From Persicaria tinctoria (Eukaryota; Streptophyta; Magnoliopsida; Caryophyllales; Polygonaceae), in the NCBI GenBank assembly GCA_037127255.1, contig JBANSL010000003.1, positions 18,169,314-18,233,313 on the forward strand: a stretch of DNA of 64,000 nt, written 5' to 3'. The notes beneath the pieces are model-generated. The model did not search any database and was not told the origin of the DNA. It saw only the letters and a list, made by a program, of their open reading frames with translations. Shown piece by piece: positions 41,869 to 53,447 of the stretch; within the stretch, counting starts at the first letter, position 1; every line of letters starts with the position of its first letter. Both the position numbers and the translations under genes were made by a program.

Positions 41869-44800
41869 AAATAAGCTATTGGAATTGCAGAGGAATTGGA
41901 AAAAGAACTTTCTGGACGGAAATCAGTGCGATGTGTACAAATGAACATATACAATTGCTGGCCCTGGCAGAAACTAAGACAGAAGTCTTGCCGGATGAAA
42001 AATTATGGAAACATATTGGCTTTGATTCTGCTACATGGTCACCAAGCATTGGACGGTCTGGTGGTCTTGGGGTATTATGGAAATCATACCAACTGTCAAA
42101 TGAAACCCTTTCGATTACGATACATCTTCCGAGAATCATAGGACTACGATACGAAAACATAAGTGACAATCTCACGATCCTCATTCTGTTTGTCTATGCT
42201 CCGTCTGATCCTCGGGACAAGAATGCGTTCTGGGAAGAATTAACAAGAATCGTAACAGAATCGTCCTTCCCATGCATTATTATGGGAGATCTGAACGAAA
42301 TCATGTGTAGAGAGGATAAACTTGGCGGTGCTACCACTATGTCGTCAAGGTTCACGCGTCTTATCGATTTTAAGAACAATTGCTCTCTTTTTTATTTGCC
42401 AACGTTTGGGAATCCGTTTACATGGAGAAAATCTCCCGAGGCTCCAGATAATATCCTCGAAAAACTGGACAGGGTGCTCGTCCATCACCAAATTCTTGAC
42501 AACCTGCCAAACCTCATCACAAAAAATGTGGCTTTCTCTTCATCTGACCACTGCCCCATCCAAATAATCCTTGATTGTAGCACCACATTTAAAGCACCAC
42601 CATTTAAATTCGAAAATACATGGCTTCAACGAAAGGACTTTCGCAATATAGTTAAACAATCCTGGCGTGCCTCTTGCCCAGGATCCGCAATGTATCAACT
42701 CGTCTTTAAACAGAAAATCCTAAAACAAAAAGCCAAAGAATGGAACAAGCGGTCATTTGGCAACATATTCCGTCAGTTGCTAGAAGTAGAGAATGACCTG
42801 TTAGAGATACAATCGATTGTTGCCAACGGGCAATTTCAAAGCCAAAATAATAAAGAAAGCCGCCTGCTAAGGAAACGTGAAAAACTCCTTCTTTTTCAAA
42901 AAACATTTTGGAGTCAAAAAGCAAAAACAAAACATCTTAAACTTACAGATTCTAACACATCCTACTTCCACCGGGTCGCTTCTGGCCGACGACACAGGAA
43001 ACAAGTGCGTAACATTACTACTATTGGGATATTTTGGGAAACTCGATTATCAAAGCCATCAAAGGTTTTTTCAGTTTCGGGAAAATCCTTAAACAAATAA
43101 ACCATACATTTATTTCCCTACTACCAAAACAAGATAACCCATCCACTACTAACCATTATCGGCCTATAAGCTTGTGTTCCAACCTATATAAAATCATCTC
43201 TAAAATTCTAACAGAAAGACTTAAAGTGGTAGCTGGTAAGCTCATTCACCCACTACAAGGGGCGTTTGTGTCAGATAGGTCAATTCAAGACAATGTCCTG
43301 ATAGCACATGAAATCTTCCATTCCTTTCGATCGCGTAAGGGTCGTGAAGGGTGGTTGGCAATCAAACTGGACATGGAAAAGGCATATGATACGGTTGACT
43401 GGACCTTCACCAAAAAAACTCTTGACAAATTTGGGTTCCACCCTACTTTCATCTCCTGGGTTATGGAATGTGTACAAACAGTCTCGTATTCTATACTTGT
43501 TAATAACGGTCCTACAGATATGTTCTTCCCTTCTAGGGGTCTTCGGCAGGGGGATCCCCTGTCACCGTTCATGTTCATCCTAGGCGCAGAAGTATTAGCA
43601 CGCCATCTATCTGCTGAGACAAATAGGGATAGAAGCCCAGTCGGTTTGGCTTTGGGTCGGAATGGACCAAGAATTCCATTTCTATCTTTTGCAGATGATA
43701 TTATCATCTTCTCAAAAGGTAGTGTTGACGCATGTAGAAGAGTCAAATCTATTATTGACTCCTATTGCAAAGTCTCGGGCCAAAAAGTAAACTATCAAAA
43801 ATCATGCTTTCAAGCTACTAGAGGGATCACACCGTCCAGACTTCAAGATCTCAACAGCTGCCTAACGATCTCCAATGTCAACTCCTTGGAAAAATATCTT
43901 GGTTGTCCAATTATCAATGGTAGAGTAACCAGAGAAACCTTCGAAGATATTATTTGTAAATCTAGGGAACAACTGAGTAAATGGCGTGCAAATTCGCTAT
44001 CTCAACAAGGTCGAGCTATTCTTATAAACTCAAATCTATCAGCCAAACCCTTATATACAATGCAGAGTTTCTTACTACCATCTTCAATCCATAAAGAACT
44101 CGATCAGATAAATAGAACTTTTTTCTGGAACAAGGATCTGCAACACCGCCCGCTGATTAGCTGGGATAGAATTTGTAGAACTAAAAAATGCGGGGGCATG
44201 GGGATTAGAAAATCAAAAGAAATGAATGAAGCGCTAAAAATGAAACTGTTATGGAAAACACTAGCTGAGCCGGATAATGTGTGGGTGCAAATAATTAAGT
44301 ATAAATATCTTCGTGAGGTTGACATTCTCCATTATAAGAAACGAGGTGTCACCTCTTGGCAATGGGCGAAACTTACAACTCTGATTGATAAGTTCAAAAA
44401 GGGGCTTATCTGGTCAGTCGGCACCGGGACCGCTATCAATTTCTGGTCTGATAATTGGATTACAACATCTTCTATTCGGTCTCGTGTTGATTGCCCGAGA
44501 ATTGAAAACATTAATGATAAAGTTAGTGACTATATCCTCGGAGGTAAATGGTGGGAGGAGAAACTATCTGTTGTTCTCCCACACAACATGGTGGAGGAAA
44601 TCCTTGACATTCCACTTCCTGTATCAAATTTTGTGGACAGATTATACTGGTGGCCAGATCGAGAGGGCATGTTCACTACGTCAAGCGCATATAAATTGGT
44701 CTCTTCCGAATCCTCGATTCCCTTAGACAACAACTCCTGGATCTGGCATCTCGACATCCCACCAAAGATCAAAAACTTCTTGTGGAAAGTCTGCCAAAAC

Positions 44801-45733
44801 GGCCTTCCCACGACTGCTAAATTAGCCCAGAGGGGGGTTCCTATCCCTCCTACATGTAACCTTTGCAATTTCCCTATGGAAGATGATGTACATTTAATAT
44901 TCGAATGTCAATACTCGAGGTCTCTCGCCAATTTCCCAAGCCACATAAACTCCGCAATAGTCAGTCGAATCACACTATCAAGGGATATAAGCCCAATCAT
45001 GTCATTCATTGGGAATAGCTTACCAAAGGCCGCTCTTGGTAAACTTGCTTTCGCTTGGTGGACGATGTGGTATATTCGGAACCAACATGTGTTTAGGCAG
45101 GCTCCAATCCCTTCGCGGGATGCCGCATTGATGCTTATTAATACACACGAGAAAAATTGGAATAATACTCACAAATATGACAGCACATTAGAAGATAACA
45201 TCAACCCGCATTCACGAAACAGCAAACAACCTGCAAAGAGAAACAAAAACCGTCATATCCTATGGCGCAAACCACCAAAAGGCACATTCAAACTCAACTT
45301 TGACGGTTCGTCTCTGGTTGATAACCGTAGTACCGCTGGGTTTGTCATCAGGGACTGGGATGGACACTCAATTCACATTGGTTATAAACAACTGGGTATT
45401 AAAACAGCACTTCAAGCAGAAGCACTAGCACTCAAACTTGGGGTACAAAAGGTCGTACAACTTCATATTGACAAAATCCACATTGAAGGAGATTCTAGCA
45501 TAATTATTAACCATCTAAATAACAAGTCGAGATGCCCATGGGAAATCGAACTCATCCTGTCAGACGTACAATCTCTTCTATCAACTATGAAAGAAATCTC
45601 TTTCATTCATGTACCCCGTCTCGGCAATAGAGTGGCTGATAAGGTTGCACACCTTAGCCACTTTGCCAAGGGTATTGATTTTTGCAACAATTCTGGTCTT
45701 ACAGACCTCATCCGCAAGGATGCTTTCGGGTAG
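41865..45733 (+). pseudogene. L1 ORF2: endonuclease, reverse transcriptase, zf-RVT, RNase H (frameshifted)
   Basis: It nicks target DNA and primes reverse transcription there. The first frame, 41865-43100, is an APE-type endonuclease with WNCRGIG, LAETKTE, GDLNEI and SSDHCPI (catalytic Asn, Glu, Asp/Asn and Asp-His seen). Frame 43034-45733 holds RT: HYRPISLCSNLYKIISKIL, LDMEKAYDTVDW, RQGDPLSP and catalytic FADDIIIF (about 43690). zf-RVT follows (IKNFLWKVCQNGLPT, CNLCNFPMEDDVHLIFEC), then RNase H with NFDGSS, AEALAL, EGDSSI and VADKVA. At about 43.02 kb the text jumps from RKQVRNITT to GNSIIKAIKGFF with a frame change; roughly 100 codons including the usual PGPDG region are missing. Confidence 0.93.
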
Positions 45734-45792
45734 AGCGCGCTCACCCGAATTTTTTCCTAATCAAAAAAAAAAATATATATAGTTTGATAGAT

Positions 45793-46031
45793 ACTATATA
45801 ATTTGATAGATTATATAGTTTTAGTATATAGTTTGATTATATAGTTTTAGTATATAGTTTGATAGATACTATATAGTTTGTATATTTTGATAGTTTTCAT
45901 GGAAAAACAATAAAAACGATTAATATATATTACAAGATATTAAAATAAATTAAAATAAAAACATTAAAACATATTAAAATATATTTAACTACATAGAAAT
46001 AAATTCTAATTGAAAGACAATAAAAACTTTA
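45793..46031. repeat. AT-rich minisatellite (left part)
   Basis: Repeats of TATAGTTTGATAGAT and ATTAAAATA-type units continue, beyond the nested TIR element, at 48141-48480. Confidence 0.8.
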
Positions 46032-48131
46032 AGGGAGTGGTTCCCTTGTGCACACCTCTTAGGGTGTATCTTGTGCACAACTCTACACCCTTGATATGGA
46101 TTAAATAGATGGCTATGATTAAAATGAAATTTTTCTTTATTTTTTAATTAAAATCAGTGGGTCCCGCCACCAAAATCACCAACTTGTAGGCGCGTGTACG
46201 TGCTTCCATGAATCAAATTGGTGGGCCCCGTGGCAAAAAAAACCATAATTCACTCTTCTTGTTTTTTACCTTTTCTCTTGCCACCTTTTTTCCTTTATTC
46301 TTGTTGCTTTTTTTTTTCCTTTGATCTTGCCACATTTTATTTTTGTTTATATGTTACGATGAAAAATTATGTTTATAAATTAAAGTCATTATTTGCAGAA
46401 ATTAGGGGTTTAGATGTGAGGATATGCGTCGTAGTAGGGGGATAATATTTTCAATACTACCGAATAATTTTTCACTTCCACTGAATAATATTTAACATGC
46501 TACCGAATAATATTATATTTTCTTTTTCCATCCAGAATGTACAAAATTTTCCACTGAATAACTTTTTTTTATGTGGGGAATAAATGGTTTTTTTAAACAC
46601 CTGATTCTGATTTCGTTCGTTTTAAAGATTTGTTAATTCTGATTTCGTTCGTTTTAAAGAGTTGTCAATTTCACCGAATAATCTTTCACATGCTACCGAA
46701 TAATGTTCTGTTAAATAATGTTCTGTTATCTTTTTTTCATCTAGTTCATATCAAAATTTACCAATTCAATTGCATAATTTGTCACATGCTACCGAATAAT
46801 TTCTTTTTTTTTGTTCATCAATTTTAGATAAAAGAAATCTCAAATCCCTAAAAAGTTCTTACGATTTATACAAATAATGATTCATATTTCACAGAATAAT
46901 ATTTCACATTTCAAAATTTTAATTATTCACAACGGTTATGCAATTATTCATCTCTTCTATTTACCTCGTAAAAATAAGAATTTCACTGAATAATCCACCA
47001 ATTATCGTTCAATTTACACGTTAAATCGACCGATTCAACCGAATAATTCTAAATATTTACTTATTCACAATGGTTATGCAATTATTAATCGTTTTTGTGT
47101 AGCTCGTAAAAATAAGAATTTCACTCAATAATCTCGCAATTATCGTTCAAGGTACGCGTTAAATCGATCGATTCAATCGAACATTACTTGATATTTCACC
47201 GAATAGTGTTCCACGTTTCACCTAGACTCAAAGAAAACATCAAATATAAAATAAAAAAATAATTAATAAAACCCTTTATCCAAACTAGCAAACAAACTCT
47301 TTGCCCCAAATCAATATCTAGATTCCAAATCACACAAAGAAAGAGCGTGATTATATTTCAAACCAAAAAAAAAAAATTCAATACCATGAGATGTGATTGC
47401 AACTCTTTACCACGTGTGAAGATTTTGCCCAACAAGAACTTTTCAACTATCGATAAAAAACGGAGGCAAAGATGGCGAGAGGTAAATCGGAAATCTAATA
47501 ACCGGTACCGCTACATCCGCCCACCATTCCCGTCGCCGCCTCCTAAAACGCACTCCTGCCATCACCGACGATCGAAAACCTCCCCCACACGATCGGAAAT
47601 CGTCGCTGCTGATATCCTTCAACAATGCGCCCTTCGTCGCTGCTAATAGCCCAACACCGTCGACAACCTTTTCATCTGGATTCGATTCCGTCGAGGTCGT
47701 CGACCTTGCTTTCGCCAGCCTTCGTCGCCGCCGATTGTCCACGAATAGCCTCTCCAGTTTCCACCAGTCGTCGGTTGTTCTCCTTGGATCCACGCGGTGT
47801 CGTCGAACTTGCTTTCGCCAGCCTTTACCATCGTCGATTGTCCACGACTCGCCTCTCCAGTTTCCACCAGTCGTCGGTTGTTCTCCTTGGAACCACACGA
47901 CGGTGAAGAAGCACGATGAAGAAGAATAGAATTGAGGGTTTAGGGTTTTATCTCCCATCACAAGGTGTACACTACACGCGCTATACTGATGAGATTTACA
48001 TTGGTTTTCAATTTTTTTTTAAATCTATGGAACCCGTGTAACCCATCTCATCCATCTATTTAATTGAGATCAAGGGTCCAGATCTGTGCACAAAGTACAC
48101 CCTAAGGGGTGTGCACAAAGTACCTATTCTC
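46032..48131. mobile_element. Non-autonomous 2.1-kb TIR element (MULE-like) with captured-looking sequence
   Basis: Inverted ends of about 75 bp share TTGTGCACACC-CTTAGGGTGTA, CTTGTGCACA and ACCCTTGAT-ATTAAATAGATGG. A 9-bp duplication AAAACTTTA (46023-46031, 48132-48140) fits the Mutator superfamily. The middle (46445-47240) has about 13 CCGAATAAT/CTGAATAAT units. The right part (47390-47960) is GC-richer, with open frames on both strands and a 103-bp tandem duplication (starts 47696 and 47799). No transposase was found. The GC-rich part may be a captured gene piece, but I cannot name a source. Confidence 0.75.
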
Positions 48132-48140
48132 AAAACTTTA

Positions 48141-48480
48141 ATATATATTAAAATACATAGAAATAAATTAAAATTGAAAGAAAATAAAAACATTAAAATA
48201 TATTAAAATATAATAAAATACATAGAAATAAATCAAAATTGAAAGAAAATAAAAACATTAAAATATAATAAAATACATAGAAATAAATTTAAATTGAGAG
48301 AAAATAAAAATATTAAAAAATATTAAAATATAATAAAATACATAGAAATAAATTTAAATTGAAAGAAAATAAAAATATTAAAATATATTAAAAGACATTA
48401 ACAGATATTAAAATACATTAAAAGATATTAAAATATATTAAAAAACATTATAACATATTAAAATACATAAAAATAGTTAA
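48141..48480. repeat. AT-rich minisatellite (right part)
   Basis: About five units of roughly 60 bp built on ACATAGAAATAAATTnAAAT followed by TGAAAGAAAATAAAAA. A matching unit lies at 45990-46030, so the TIR element inserted into one continuous array. Confidence 0.85.
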
Positions 48481-48548
48481 CTGGATAAAATAAAAAACCT
48501 TAAAAGTAACAGGTTCTCAACATTTCATAATAACAGGCGGGGAGGCTC

Positions 48549-49680
48549 ATGAGGGGGGATGGTACCCTCCGACCTGTTTCGTTCGCCGACCGGGCAGTGG
48601 TCAGTCAGATACCAGAGAGACGGTACCCGACATTCGTACCGGCTCAGTCGATGATCTGCTTGCGTCTGCAGAGGGCTACCAACAGTCGATGGGGACCCCC
48701 CCGGCCGACGAGCACGATAGCTTCTAGAAGGGTCTGCCAGCTTGGGATCCTTCTGGCGATGTGATGATGGGGTTGCAGCCTTCTTTAGAGACCGCTGATG
48801 TTTTTAGTAGCTGCATTACTGACATAGTCGTTGGGCGACGGGCCGACATGGGTAGACCGCCTACTCGTGTTCCACCCACCATCCTGGAGGCATCTACTTC
48901 TGCCGTTCTGGAGACTTCTACTTCAGCCGTGCCGGAGGCTTCTACCTCAGCCGTTCTAGAGGCTTCTACTTCAGCCGTTCCAGAGGCTTCTACATCCGGC
49001 ACCCACGAGGTAGAGCCTTCGACCCCCCCCCCCACACCAGCGGCGATCGACTTGGCCTCTGCAGATGATGTGATCCATGACGTCATTGAGGAGGCTCACG
49101 ACGGGCAGGAGGGGCAGGCTGAGGGCCAGGGGGCCCACGGGTAGAGCCCGAGCACATCCCTGCGCAGGCTGCCGCACCAGTTGTGCAGGTCGACCCTTTG
49201 TTGCTGCCGGGAGATCTGCTTGTGTCTTACAGGCATCACCGCACGTATGAGGTGTGGAGGGAGCCTACTTTGGAGCTGCCGCTGCTGAAGTTCCACCACC
49301 GGGCGACTCACCTGCAGCCTTTTGACCGCTACATATTTGAGGGTCCGGGGACCTGGGTGCAGGATCTGACCCCATCTGGCATCCCGCAGCTGAGGTCCCT
49401 CCACTGGGAGTGTGTCGACGAGTTTACTTGCACATCCTTCCTGGAGCATTGGCACCTTAGACCAGCTCCTTCCACTTTGCATTGGGTGAGATGACCATCA
49501 CGCTGCATGATGTTGCCTGCCTCATGGGACTTTCGATGGATGGCCATCCATGTACGTCACATCTGCCCGCGGGCGCGTTGATCCCCATCGTCGCGGAGTA
49601 CTATCAGCTCACCCATCAGGCCCTGAAGGCATACAGACACGCTGACGGACCTCCAGTGATATACATTTATACTTTTGCAG
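48549..49680 (+). pseudogene. Plant mobile domain (PMD/MAIN-like) gene remnant
   Basis: Frames at 48761-49144, 49183-49494 and 49482-49745 together resemble a PMD protein of the type found in host MAIN genes and in Mutator/gypsy elements. Seen: a spacer with five EASTSAV-like repeats (48885-49000), LHWECVDEFTCTSFLEHWHL, then, after a 1-nt frame change near 49480, GEMTITLHDVACLMGLSMDG. The family has ERWRPETHTFHL...GEMTITLxDVxxLxGLxxDG. The rest of the domain after about 49660 is lost. It lies upstream of the transposase and in the same direction. An in-frame start was not identified. Confidence 0.7.
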
Positions 49681-49889
49681 TATCTATCTTTATATTATAC
49701 TTTTATATTACGGATTTTGTATCTATCTCTATATTTCTATCTTGAGTAGACTCTTCTCATTTCTTCCGAGTCATATTAGACGTAAACATCAAGAACAAAA
49801 AAGTTAATATGATAAGGTTGCCCGATAACAAAAACGTGAAGAATGGATGAACATAAAGAACGAAAATGGTTAAGGACGAGTTAGGTTAG

Positions 49890-50080
49890 TTAGATTTAGG
49901 GCTAGGCTTGTTAGGGTTTAGGGTTAGGAGGTCTAGGGTTAGGAAAATGCACGTGGTCAACAACGTTCTTGCACGTCGTTGACCACGTGCATTTTCCTAA
50001 CCCTAGACCTCCTAACCCTAAACCCTAAAACCCTAGCCAAACCCTAAAACCCTAGCCAAACCCTAAACCCTAGCACGTTC
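49890..50080. repeat. Long inverted repeat with telomere-like TTTAGGG units
   Basis: Arms of about 70 bp (about 49895-49968 and 49976-50060) are nearly perfect complements around TTCTTGCACG. They contain GTTAGGGTTTAGGGTTAGG and its complement plus the core GCACGTGGTCAACAACG. Further CCCTAAACCCTA units follow to 50070. Similar telomere-like units precede the right-end palindromes at 53310-53338. Confidence 0.85.
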
Positions 50081-50289
50081 TTAAGGACTTGCAAGCACGT
50101 CGTCAAGGACGTGCAAGCACGTCCTTTTGGACGTGCACTTCCGCGTACCTTTAACGCAACAATGCCTATTTGAAGCGAAGGGGGACAACTTGATTCCGCA
50201 CTCTAAAACAAAGTCCGACTTGTTTCGATATATTTCTTCACCGTTAGAATCGTTATGGCCGAGCCGCAAAGCAATCGTCGCTTCCAAGT

Positions 50290-53111
50290 TTGCCAGGTAC
50301 GGATATGTTTCGTATAGTGAATATATTTCGTATTCCTTCTGTTTTGTTCATATTTCCACTAATGTTATTACAGTTTCGAGACTTTACGTCAGAGTTCTCG
50401 GACCCAAGGGTTTGGAATGACCGTGACGAAATGGTTACGCATTTCAAGGACTTGGGTCGGAGACACTGCATGATTTTAGTAATCAAGCGGTCTTGGACGG
50501 GGGCGTCGAACCGTCCAAGTGGGGTTCTCCTTGCTTGCGAGCAGTATGGGGAGTACCGACCACCCGGGATGAAGCTCCGAAGCACGCAATCGAAGATAAA
50601 CGGTTGTCCATTCTCTCTACACGGGCACGAAGATCCGCCGGGTCACTGGGTTATGACGGTAACAAACGATGTTCATAACCACGGGCTTTCCACGAGCTTG
50701 AAGGGTCACGCCATCGCCGGACAGATGAGAGAGGGGGAAAAGAAGATGGCTAGGTGGATGAAGAAAATTAGCACTCCTCCAAAATCCATTGGGTACGGAT
50801 TGAGGCAGTTGGATGAGACCAGCATCACGTCAAGGAAGAGCCTTACCAACACGCTCAACATGATGGTCGCCGAAGAAAGAGGTAGTCGGACGATGACCCA
50901 GGATACCTTGCACCATATGCGGGAAAGAGGGTACTACTACGACTTCAAACGACATCCGGATGACAACAACGTCTTGAGTGACCTCTTCTTGGCGCATCCC
51001 GATGGGATACGCCTTCTCCGAAGGTTCCATTACGTCATCGTAATGGACATCACGTACAAAAAAATGCGTAAGTTACTTAATTACGATTACATTATTGCAC
51101 ATATAGCCAATTATAAAGTATTTTACATGTAACATATTTACACTTGTAGATATGGGATTCCATTGTGCGAGGTGGTCGGGTTCACACCCTCAGGCAATAC
51201 GTACTGCATCGCCTATGCCTTCATGTCGCATGAGAATGAATAAACATATGCCTGGGTGTTGCGACATCTTCAGATCTTGCTTGGGACGGTTCAGCCTCAA
51301 GCTATCATGACTGATCGGGAGCTATGTCTCTTGGCGGCGCTGAATGTTGTCTTCCTCGACGTCCAACATCTCCTTTGCTGGTTACACGTGACGAGAAGAT
51401 GCGAGGAAGCTGCTCTGAAGATCACAAAGAATTTAAACCACGCTGGCATCTTTAAGGGCAACTGTTGGGGGTTGTTCGAATCGAGGTCGGACGAATCATT
51501 CAACCGCCGTCGTCGGGCGCTACACGCTGCATGGTACCCATTCCCAGGTGTGGTGGCGTATTTAGAGGCTGTTTGGCTTCCATACACCAGGAGCATCGTA
51601 CGCTGTTACGTAGATAATGTCTTCCATCTCGGTACCCGTACGACAAACAGGTACAACCTTACTTCATATCTCTCATTACAATATGATATAACATCGAATA
51701 TTTAGTGCTATGCACTTCAATGTGTACAGAGTTGAGGGTCAACACAAGGTTCTAAATGAGGCACTTCACTCATCAACTGGTGACTTTCGCATCGTGATCG
51801 ATGCAATCCATAGAGTCAATGATTGTCAACTGCATGAGCTGCAAACTGCTTTGGAGATCGACCGCTTCAAATGGCCAACAGCGGCGTATAAAGTCAACCT
51901 TATCGATGAGGTAAAGACTTTAATCTCCAAAAAGTGCTTCGATTATCTGTACAAGATGTGGCAGGACGTCGTGAACCAAAAGGTTACTCCGGTATGCACG
52001 GACCGACATTGGAGGGTTTGTTACGGGATCCCTTGTGTCCATGAGATTCAGGCATACGTCAACTCCGGTACTCCGATACCCGCCGAGGACATCCACCCGT
52101 TCTGGATGGATTTGTCATGGACTGACATCGACGATACCCCACTGCCATATGAGCTGTCATCTTCATACACGGCTTCCAACGATGTATGCGAGGATGAGCT
52201 GCACCCACCCTCATCAGCAAGCATCCGAAGGAATGGGAGGCCTCGGGGGTCGAGGAATGTCTGCAGAACCAACCCGTTGCCATACGAGGAGGTAAGGGAA
52301 AGGGTTTTGAGAGAAGAAGCGCGTGCTGCTCGAAATGCTGCTCGACATCGTCCAGCATCGTCCACAAGCGACCTCAGCTCGACGTGAACGTGATGATATG
52401 TTCGGAGGGTTCAACTGGGGTCGAAACAACGTTGATCCCTTCATGCTCGGTCATATTGAGGGTGTGAGGGACACTGTTAGAGATGGTCATTGTGGCTACC
52501 GTGCTTTGGCGGCTTTGACATCACCGATCGGCGAGACTGCTTTCCCGGAAGTGAAAGCGTTACTATGCAATCACTTGGAGGATCACGCCCATCTGTACGC
52601 CGGTTGTTATACAGGAGAGTACCCATTCCAGCAGTTCGTCGACTACCAGAGATGGGCGGGAGCTGTGCATGGTGATAGGAGACGTTGGATAGAGCTACCC
52701 ATCATGGGTTTAGTATTTGCAATGGTATATCAGATTCCTCTCGTTGTCCTAGCTTGGCATCATCCGTTCACATGTCTCCCCATGACCCCGCCGACACCTG
52801 CTAACAACCCTCAATCAGCAACCCTTGGTGTAGCCTGCATCGGAAACCAAGACCATTTTGCCGCGGTACGACTTCAAACGTCTTTTTTTATTACCTATTC
52901 TTGGTTTTCATATAAATGTCAATACTCTAACTCTAATTTTCCGTTCTCATAGATCTGGTTGTGTCCTAACGCTCCTATTCCGCCGCCTCCGCCAGAATGG
53001 CTCGCACATCATCATCCGAGCGTCGAAGGATGGGATGCTCCGTTTCAAGCTCAGTTTGAGAGATTTCGAGCCTTGCGTGTCGAGTCCGGCCGCCCTTTAC
53101 TATTTTCCTAG
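50290..53111 (+). pseudogene. FAR1-type Mutator transposase with C-terminal OTU cysteine-protease-like domain
   Basis: Order: FAR1 DNA-binding region in 50374-50700 (RRHCMILVIKRSW, LACEQYGEY, GCPFSLHG, HNHGLS); MULE transposase domain with first Asp in VIVMDITYK (51045), IMTDRELCLL (51305) as second Asp, and the region after TTNR for the third acid; a worn SWIM-like site VCTDRHWRVCYGIPCVHE (about 51990-52050). Then an OTU domain at 52440-52866 with catalytic DGHCGYRAL and IGNQDHFAAV, and a last exon 52953-53111 ending PLLFS-stop. Introns lie at about 51067-51150, 51653-51709 and 52867-52952. Defects: TAA in place of a sense codon at 51240, an unclear splice phase after 51066, and a frame change near 52380. 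It is inactive as read, although the OTU part is intact. Confidence 0.85.
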
Positions 53112-53339
53112 ATTTTATTCCACCAGTTTATAAAAATTATGAATGTAAACCTTTTTTTTTCCATTCCTTGTAACATTATTCGCATATTATCCAAATGAAA
53201 ACCTTAACAATTATTGTTTTCTATTTAATTTGACCCTAAATCCTTCAACTCCACTAGCTAAACACTTCAATTTTTTTCAATTAACATTACAAAAACCTGG
53301 GAAAACCTAAACCCTAAACGCGAAACCCTAACTAGGGTT

Positions 53340-53418
53340 TGCACGTCCTTAACAACGTGCAAGTGTTTGCTAGTGGACGTGCACATTCCCAGCCTTGCAC
53401 GTCCTTAAGGACGTGCAA
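53340..53418. repeat. Palindrome array at the right end of the FAR1-OTU MULE
   Basis: GCACGTCCTTAACAACGTGC at 53341-53360 and the perfect GCACGTCCTTAAGGACGTGC at 53397-53416 lie just inside the inverted end. Confidence 0.85.
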
Positions 53419-53447
53419 ATCCTTAATCGTTATTTGCGGTGTATATA

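Larger units (their letters stand above)
38031..45775 (+). mobile_element. Full-length L1-type LINE
   Basis: A 17-bp target duplication TATATAGTTTGATAGAT (38014-38030, 45776-45792) flanks the 7745-bp element, which ends TTTTTTCCTAATC plus poly(A). Order: 5' UTR of about 645 bp, ORF1 (DUF4283 plus CCHC), an open frame of 521 codons, then ORF2 (endonuclease, RT, zf-RVT, RNase H). ORF1 has one in-frame stop, and ORF2 has a deletion with a frame change near 43.02 kb, so this copy cannot move. It inserted into the AT-rich minisatellite of the host MULE. Confidence 0.95.
37186..53447 (+). mobile_element. Mutator-like element with FAR1-type transposase, OTU domain and plant mobile domain
   Basis: Inverted ends TATATACACCGCAAAT (37186-37201) and ATTTGCGGTGTATATA (53432-53447) are each followed inwards by GCACGTCCTTAAGGACGTGC-type palindromes. 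The gross length is 16.3 kb; without the nested L1 (with its duplication) and the 2.1-kb TIR element it is about 6.4 kb. Inside are a plant mobile domain remnant (48.5-49.7 kb) and a FAR1/MULE transposase with a C-terminal OTU domain (50.3-53.1 kb). No matching 9-bp target duplication was found beside these ends, so the exact boundaries are uncertain. Confidence 0.55.

Noticed and set aside
49900..50070. CCCTAAA units as a true telomere or chromosome end.
   Set aside because: Only a few imperfect units arranged as an inverted repeat inside a transposon, with sequence continuing on both sides.
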